From: Bacteroidales bacterium
Lineage (GTDB): Bacteria > Bacteroidota > Bacteroidia > Bacteroidales > UBA7960
DNA: 29,197 nt
Assembly (NCBI GenBank): GCA_003557965.1
Contig: PWND01000266.1
Span: 1 to 29,197 of the forward strand
Direction of reading: 5' to 3'
The notes beneath the pieces are model-generated. The model made no database searches. It saw nothing but the letters and a program-made list of their open reading frames with translations, and was not told the DNA's origin. Below are positions 24,958-29,197 of this stretch, one piece after another. A program made the translations under genes and the position numbers. The first letter of the stretch is position 1, and each line of letters begins with the position of its first letter.

Positions 24958-25989
24958 ATGGAAAAAGAAAACAAACCAAACATGCCGACAGGCAAATCAA
25001 GTGTACCACAAAGTAGTTCTGGCACACCACAAGGTAAACCGGGCACACCAGCAGGCAAGCCTGGAATGGCTAAGCCTCAACAGCCTGCTCCAAAGAAAAA
25101 GTCAAAAGGTATTGGCACAATAATATTTCTATTAATTTTAGTTTTATTATTAGCAGTTGGAGGTGGGCTATTACTAAGAGAATTTCTTGAAATACAGCAT
25201 GAAGCAGAAGTTGCAGAAAAAGCAAAGCTTGAAATTGCGGCTCAGCGGGATGACCTTATAAGTCAGCTTGATGATCTTGAAGAAGCATTTCAAAAGCTTA
25301 GCATTGAGTATTCTGAAATGGAAGGCTCCCTGCGTGCTGAAAGAGCTACCATTAGAAGGCTTAGAGCACAATTACAAAGAACCGGGCCACAAGAACCCGG
25401 TGAAGATGTAAAAGAAAGAATTGAAGAACTTGAAGCACTTCTTGAAGAATACAAGCAAAAAGTTGAGAGGCTTAAAGCAGAGAATCAAGAACTAAGCGGC
25501 GAAAAATCGCAGATACAAAGTTCTTTAAATCAAGCTACAGCATATTCTTCACAACTTGAAAGAGAAAAAGGTGAGCTTGAAGACTTACTTAAAGATGCAA
25601 AAATTTTAACAATTTCCAATATTGAAGCAACCGGAATCAGGGAAAGACGAAGAGGTGATGAACCAACTGACAGGGCAAGACGCACTGACAAAATTCAGGT
25701 TTGCTTTACTATTAATAAAAATCTTGTTGCTCCAGCTGGAAACAGAGATTTTTATGTCAGAATTATTGACCCCAACAACCAGGTATTAACGCATTTTCCT
25801 GATAATACTTTTATGCATGAAGGTGATGAGTTGTCATTTACTTCTACGCGTACAATTAATTTCCAAAACAGTGCCCAGGATGTTTGCGTTATTTATGATC
25901 AGGATAGCCGATTTGACAGCGGATATTATAATATCGTAATTTTTTCTGAAGGGTATGAACTGGGTTATAAAATTATAGAACTCAGGTAA
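24958..25989 (+). CDS. membrane-anchored coiled-coil protein, paralogue B (unknown function)
   Basis: A 343-residue paralogue of the preceding protein. It has a Pro/Gly/Lys-rich disordered N-terminus (1-50, with TPQGKPG and TPAGKPG repeats), a transmembrane helix (~51-73, GIGTIIFLLILVLLLAVGGG), a coiled coil (~75-215) interrupted by a Pro/Gly break near 142-149 (RTGPQEPGED), and the same C-terminal domain (~216-343). Shared positions include IEATGIR, TDRARRTDKIQVCF (237-250), N-x-x-x-APAG, the Y-x-RI block and a second Cys in a DVCVIYD block (Cys310, matching NMCLYWD in A). The cysteine spacing is 61 here and 63 in A, so a periplasmic disulfide is possible. The tail is basic only before the helix, so the same N-in topology is predicted. 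A hairpin terminator follows directly. Function unknown. Confidence 0.85.
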   Translation: MEKENKPNMPTGKSSVPQSSSGTPQGKPGTPAGKPGMAKPQQPAPKKKSKGIGTIIFLLILVLLLAVGGGLLLREFLEIQHEAEVAEKAKLEIAAQRDDLISQLDDLEEAFQKLSIEYSEMEGSLRAERATIRRLRAQLQRTGPQEPGEDVKERIEELEALLEEYKQKVERLKAENQELSGEKSQIQSSLNQATAYSSQLEREKGELEDLLKDAKILTISNIEATGIRERRRGDEPTDRARRTDKIQVCFTINKNLVAPAGNRDFYVRIIDPNNQVLTHFPDNTFMHEGDELSFTSTRTINFQNSAQDVCVIYDQDSRFDSGYYNIVIFSEGYELGYKIIELR

Positions 25990-26009
25990 ACAGTTTTATT
26001 TTTCCTGAT

Positions 26010-26040
26010 AAAAGGCTGGTTCTTCAGGAATCAGCCTTTT
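26010..26040 (+). terminator. terminator after the coiled-coil pair
   Basis: AAAAGGCTGGTTC (26010-26022) pairs with GAATCAGCCTTTT (26028-26040) through 13 positions with one G-T pair and a 5-base loop, followed by TTATT. The outer stem is the same as in the terminator after gldN. Confidence 0.85.
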
Positions 26041-26068
26041 TTATTATATAAACTACTGCCAATTTTAT

Positions 26069-26076
26069 TACTTTTG
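26069..26076 (+). promoter_or_regulatory. candidate -7 element for pheT
   Basis: TACTTTTG followed by CACC, an exact TAnnTTTG match 29 bp before the pheT ATG and just after the upstream terminator. This is a well-placed Bacteroidota promoter, although the -33 element is not obvious. Confidence 0.5.
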
Positions 26077-26104
26077 CACCTATCATATTTTAATTGTAAT
26101 AATT

Positions 26105-28570
26105 ATGAAAATATCTTATAATTGGCTTAAGGATTACCTAAAAATAAACATTGATGCTGATAAGCTCTCTGAAATATTAACAAATTGCGGACTGGAAGTT
26201 GAGTCTGTAACCAAGTCGGAAAGCGTAAAAGGCGGGCTCAAAGGCTTATATATTGGCCAGGTTATAAGCTGCAAAAAGCATCCAAACGCTGACAAACTAA
26301 CAGTAACACAGGTTGACATTGGGAAAGAGGAATTGCTGACAATAGTCTGCGGTGCGCCAAATGTTAAGGAAAAACAAAAAGTTGTTGTTGCTCCTGTTGG
26401 AACAACATTGTACACATATAAAGGCGAAGAGTTTCCTATAAAAAAAGTAAAAATCCGCGGACAGGAAAGTTTAGGGATGATATGCGCAGAAGATGAAATT
26501 GGAATTGGCGACTCTCATGATGGAATAATAGTTTTGCCTGACACATCCAGGGTTGGGCAACCGGCATCAGAATATTACAATATACAGGAGGATGTGATTT
26601 ATGAAATCGGCCTCACTCCTAACAGGGTTGATGCAGCTTCACATATCGGAACAGCCAGAGATGTTGCTGCTGTTTTAAATGCAGAAATTTCAGATGATTT
26701 AAATTTAAATAAAGTTGTAATACCTGATGTTGCATCATTTAATCCTGATAATAAGTCTCGATTTATTGATGTTATAATTGAAGATAAGGAGGCTTGCCCA
26801 AGATATTCCGGGCTTACAATATCAAATGTAACAGTTAAAGAATCACCTGAGTGGTTGAAATTCCGCTTAAAATCTATTGGATTAAAACCAATCAACAACA
26901 TTGTTGATATCACCAACTATGTTCTTCACGAAATGGGACAACCATTGCATGCTTTTGATGCAGACAAGGTAAAAGGAGATAAAATTGTTGTAAAAAAACC
27001 TGTAAAAGAAACAAAGTTTATAACCCTTGATGAAGAAGAAATAGAACTTACAGGCAACGATCTTATGATATGTAATGCTGAAGAACCTATGTGTATTGCC
27101 GGAGTGTTAGGCGGAATAGAGTCCGGTGTAAATGAAGGAACTTCAAACATTTTTCTTGAAAGTGCATATTTTCAGCCATCTTCTATAAGAAAAACTTCAA
27201 AACATCATGATATAAAAACAGATGCATCTTTCAGATTTGAAAGAGGGACTGACCCCAATATTACAGTATTTGCTCTTAAGAGAGCAGCTTTAATGATTAA
27301 GGAAATAGCCGGAGGTACAATATCATCAAATATCGTTGATAACTATCCAAGCCCTGTTGCTAACAATATCATATCTGTTAAATATGAAGGGATTGATAGT
27401 TTAATTGGAAAAAAGATTGAAAGAAGAACTATCAAAAATATCTTAACATCTCTTGACATAAAAATTCTTTCTGAAAATAAAAATGAGTTAGAGCTTGAGA
27501 TACCTGCTTTTAAAGTAGATGTTTACCGTGAAGCCGATGTAATAGAAGAAATTCTGAGAGTTTATGGGTATAACAATGTTGAAGTTCCTGACAAGCTGGT
27601 TTCTTCCACTGTTTTAACTCCAAAACCTGACAAAGAACTTCTGCAGAATACTATCTCCGACATGCTTTGCGCAAATGGCTTTATAGAGATAATGAACAAC
27701 TCACTGACCAAGGCTGATTATTATAACAGCACAGAAGAAAAGAAAAGTGCCGTGAATATTCTTAACCCTCTTAGCCAGGACCTTGGTGTTCTCCGGCAAA
27801 ACCTGGTTTTTGGAGGACTTGAGGTAATTGCTTACAATCAAAACAGAAAAATAAATGATTTAAAAGTTTTTGAGTTTGGCAATATCTATAAAATAAACCG
27901 TAACGAAAAAGATAAAAACCCCCTTAAAAAGTATAAAGAGCGAAAGCAGCTTTCAATATTTTTATGCGGGAAAAGAGAACCGGAAAGCTGGAATTCGGGG
28001 CAAGATGAATTCAATTTTTATGATTTAAAAGGGTACATATTATCAATATTTGAAAAACTTGGTATAGATATTACAAAAATCGAAGTTGAAGAAATTAATG
28101 ATGACTTGTTTGCAACGGGTTTAAGGTTTTATTACGGCGAAAAGCTACTGGCAAATGCAGGCCTTTTAAAGGGCCACTACTCAAAGAAATTTGATATCAA
28201 AGAAAACACATGGTTTGCTGAAATAGAATGGGACTTGTTAATTAAGTACTACGGACGTAAGCCATTGTTGTTCAAAGAAATACCTAAATTCCCCGAAGTA
28301 AGGCGCGACCTTGCATTACTAATTGATAAAAACATCAACTTTGCTCAAATTGAGCAATTGGCCTTTAAAACAGAACGAAAATTACTAAAAAAGGTCGGCT
28401 TGTTTGATGTTTACCAGGATCCTGCAAAAATTGGCAAAGACAAAAAGTCTTATGCAGTATTTTTTATCTTGCAGGATGAAAAGAAAACCCTTACTGATAA
28501 AGAAATTGATAAGGCAATGCGTTCATTAACCGGCATTTTTGAAGAAAAGCTTGGTGCAACAATAAGGTAA
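26105..28570 (+). CDS. pheT: phenylalanyl-tRNA synthetase beta subunit
   Basis: An 821-residue beta subunit of the alpha2beta2 PheRS, which charges tRNA-Phe. The N-terminus MKISYNWLKDYLKI is standard. An EMAP/OB-type tRNA-binding domain (~45-150) has HPNADKL (59-65). The B3/B4 editing region includes RYSGLTISNVTVKESPEWLKFRL and the NNIVDITNYVLHEMGQPLHAFDADK stretch. The B5 domain has EADVIEEILRVYGYNNVE, followed by the inactive class II core-like domain. The C-terminus is an FDX-ACB anticodon-binding domain (~730-821; FPEVRRDLALLID to LGATIR). The length fits the family. No pheS is in the window; the subunit genes are evidently unlinked here. It is isolated by a terminator on each side. Confidence 0.97.
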   Translation: MKISYNWLKDYLKINIDADKLSEILTNCGLEVESVTKSESVKGGLKGLYIGQVISCKKHPNADKLTVTQVDIGKEELLTIVCGAPNVKEKQKVVVAPVGTTLYTYKGEEFPIKKVKIRGQESLGMICAEDEIGIGDSHDGIIVLPDTSRVGQPASEYYNIQEDVIYEIGLTPNRVDAASHIGTARDVAAVLNAEISDDLNLNKVVIPDVASFNPDNKSRFIDVIIEDKEACPRYSGLTISNVTVKESPEWLKFRLKSIGLKPINNIVDITNYVLHEMGQPLHAFDADKVKGDKIVVKKPVKETKFITLDEEEIELTGNDLMICNAEEPMCIAGVLGGIESGVNEGTSNIFLESAYFQPSSIRKTSKHHDIKTDASFRFERGTDPNITVFALKRAALMIKEIAGGTISSNIVDNYPSPVANNIISVKYEGIDSLIGKKIERRTIKNILTSLDIKILSENKNELELEIPAFKVDVYREADVIEEILRVYGYNNVEVPDKLVSSTVLTPKPDKELLQNTISDMLCANGFIEIMNNSLTKADYYNSTEEKKSAVNILNPLSQDLGVLRQNLVFGGLEVIAYNQNRKINDLKVFEFGNIYKINRNEKDKNPLKKYKERKQLSIFLCGKREPESWNSGQDEFNFYDLKGYILSIFEKLGIDITKIEVEEINDDLFATGLRFYYGEKLLANAGLLKGHYSKKFDIKENTWFAEIEWDLLIKYYGRKPLLFKEIPKFPEVRRDLALLIDKNINFAQIEQLAFKTERKLLKKVGLFDVYQDPAKIGKDKKSYAVFFILQDEKKTLTDKEIDKAMRSLTGIFEEKLGATIR

Positions 28571-28614
28571 TAGGTTTTCTTTACAAGGCGTGAGAAAACG
28601 GGCTGTAAAACCTA
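28571..28614 (+). repeat. imperfect inverted repeat directly after the pheT stop
   Basis: TAGGTTTT (28571-28578) is the reverse complement of AAAACCTA (28607-28614). The pairing can be rearranged to include TTACA (28581-28585) with TGTAA (28604-28608) if CTTT bulges out. It abuts the stop codon and precedes the long perfect hairpin. Confidence 0.5.
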
Positions 28615-28620
28615 CAAAGT

Positions 28621-28671
28621 AAATACAAAGCAAAGGGCTCACTTTATTAGTGAGCCCTTTGCTTTGTATTT
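28621..28671. terminator. long perfect hairpin (23-bp stem, 5-base loop), bidirectional terminator or small repeat
   Basis: Bases 28621-28643 are the exact reverse complement of 28649-28671, with loop TTATT (28644-28648). The core contains CAAAGGGCTCACT and its complement. It lies between convergent genes (pheT and the minus-strand small protein), where a bidirectional terminator is expected, but the stem is longer and more perfect than the other terminators here, and the T tract is interrupted (TTTGTATTT). Confidence 0.7.
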
Positions 28672-28729
28672 CTAATGGGTTTTTGTAGTTAAAGTGATTT
28701 TAACTCTCCCATTTAAACCTTTATAATGG

Positions 28730-29185
28730 TTATTGTAAAATAATCTTTTCTGTTTTTACATTGCTTCCTGATTCTACTCTTAAGTAGTAAATACCGGGAG
28801 ATAGCCCTTCAAGGTTAAACTGTAGTTCGTTTAGCCCTTCAACATTAGAAACCGATTTCTTTTCAATAACTTGTCCTAAATAGTTTGCCAAAATAAACCC
28901 TATTTCGGAATCTATTGAATTAACATGAACATTAACAAAGTTTAGCGTAGGATTAGGAAATACTTTTACGTTAAATTCATCTGTTTCTTTATCAGTAACG
29001 TAAGTACCTCCTTCAAGAATAACAGTAACACTAATATCACTGTCAATAAGGTCGAAGAAGCCCACTGCTTCGCTATAACCTTCTACATCAGGATTTAGTT
29101 CAGGCTCATTATTTTCCGTTTGGCTACCACACGCTAGAGATAAGATTAATACTAATATCAATAGTAAATACGGTATTATTTTCAT
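28730..29185 (-). CDS. small lipoprotein-like protein with T9SS type A sorting domain
   Basis: A 151-residue exported protein. The N-terminal signal ends LSLAC with a candidate lipidated Cys19; position -3 is Ser, so the lipobox is not ideal and ordinary signal-peptidase cleavage is an alternative. Residues 20-68 are an acidic linker (TENNEPELNPDVEGYSEAV). Residues ~70-151 are a T9SS type A C-terminal sorting domain: VKVFPNPTLNFVNVHV, ANYLGQVIE, LEGLSPGIYYLRVES and the ending KTEKIILQ. The protein is therefore almost only a sorting domain plus a short linker, whereas normal T9SS cargo has a large functional part in between. The Shine-Dalgarno AAGGAGG lies 5 bases before the ATG. The frame is complete, so it is not obviously a truncated remnant. 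Function unknown. Confidence 0.85.
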   Translation of the reverse strand: MKIIPYLLLILVLILSLACGSQTENNEPELNPDVEGYSEAVGFFDLIDSDISVTVILEGGTYVTDKETDEFNVKVFPNPTLNFVNVHVNSIDSEIGFILANYLGQVIEKKSVSNVEGLNELQFNLEGLSPGIYYLRVESGSNVKTEKIILQ

Positions 29186-29190
29186 AATTG

Positions 29191-29197
29191 CCTCCTT
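29191..29197 (-). promoter_or_regulatory. consensus Shine-Dalgarno of the small T9SS-domain protein
   Basis: The minus strand reads AAGGAGG at the very edge of the window, 5 bases before the ATG at 29185. It is the strongest ribosome-binding site in the window and confirms the start. Confidence 0.7.

Noticed and set aside
1..29197. CRISPR array, tRNA or rRNA genes, transposase or integrase genes
   Set aside because: No regularly spaced direct repeats, no cloverleaf-like sequence in the short intergenic regions and no transposase or recombinase motif were seen on either strand.

Overview
The window is chromosomal DNA from a member of the Bacteroidota. The clearest evidence is a contiguous type IX secretion / gliding motility core operon in the order PorP/SprF-family protein, gldK, gldL, gldM, gldN. 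Supporting signs are AT-rich DNA, several exact matches to the Bacteroidota -7 promoter consensus TAnnTTTG, a FISUMP-domain lipoprotein, T9SS-type C-terminal domains and a phylum-typical long PurF paralogue. The gldL form with a long coiled-coil tail looks more like Bacteroidales-type PorL than short flavobacterial GldL, but I cannot name the species. I see no tRNA, rRNA, CRISPR array, insertion sequence or prophage.

Layout. (1) 1-360, minus: the 5' part of miaB, running off the left edge, with an in-frame TAA at codon 20. (2) 530-4070, plus: topA and, 10 bp later, an arginase-superfamily protein that has lost half of its metal ligands. (3) 4071-4386: a 316-bp gap with a probable terminator and promoter, followed by the T9SS core operon (4387-10416), which ends at a strong hairpin. 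(4) 14529-10471, minus: a tight four-gene unit of uridine kinase, PHP-family phosphatase, PurF-like amidophosphoribosyltransferase and an AlbA_2/Schlafen-type protein. (5) 14750-15589, plus: a FISUMP lipoprotein. (6) 20278-15662, minus: asd, a diacylglycerol-kinase-type lipid kinase, glycyl-tRNA synthetase and a long-chain polyprenyl diphosphate synthase. (7) 20423-23026, plus: a large secreted protein with a duplicated Ig-like plus lamin-tail module. (8) 23767-23075, minus: a ComF-family phosphoribosyltransferase. (9) 23988-25989, plus: two adjacent paralogous membrane-anchored coiled-coil proteins that share an unrecognised C-terminal domain. (10) 26105-28570, plus: pheT. (11) 28571-28729: two consecutive inverted repeats, one with a perfect 23-bp stem. 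(12) 29185-28730, minus: a very small lipoprotein-like protein made mostly of a T9SS sorting domain.

How the genes work together. gldL and gldM would form the proton-driven inner-membrane motor, gldK and gldN the periplasmic/outer-membrane ring, and the PorP/SprF protein an outer-membrane partner. The lamin-tail protein and the small 28730-29185 protein are plausible clients of that machine. The rest is mostly housekeeping: nucleotide metabolism, two aminoacyl-tRNA synthetases, the aspartate family pathway and isoprenoid side chains. The least explained parts are the coiled-coil pair (23988-25989), the degenerate arginase, the interrupted miaB and the long hairpin after pheT.
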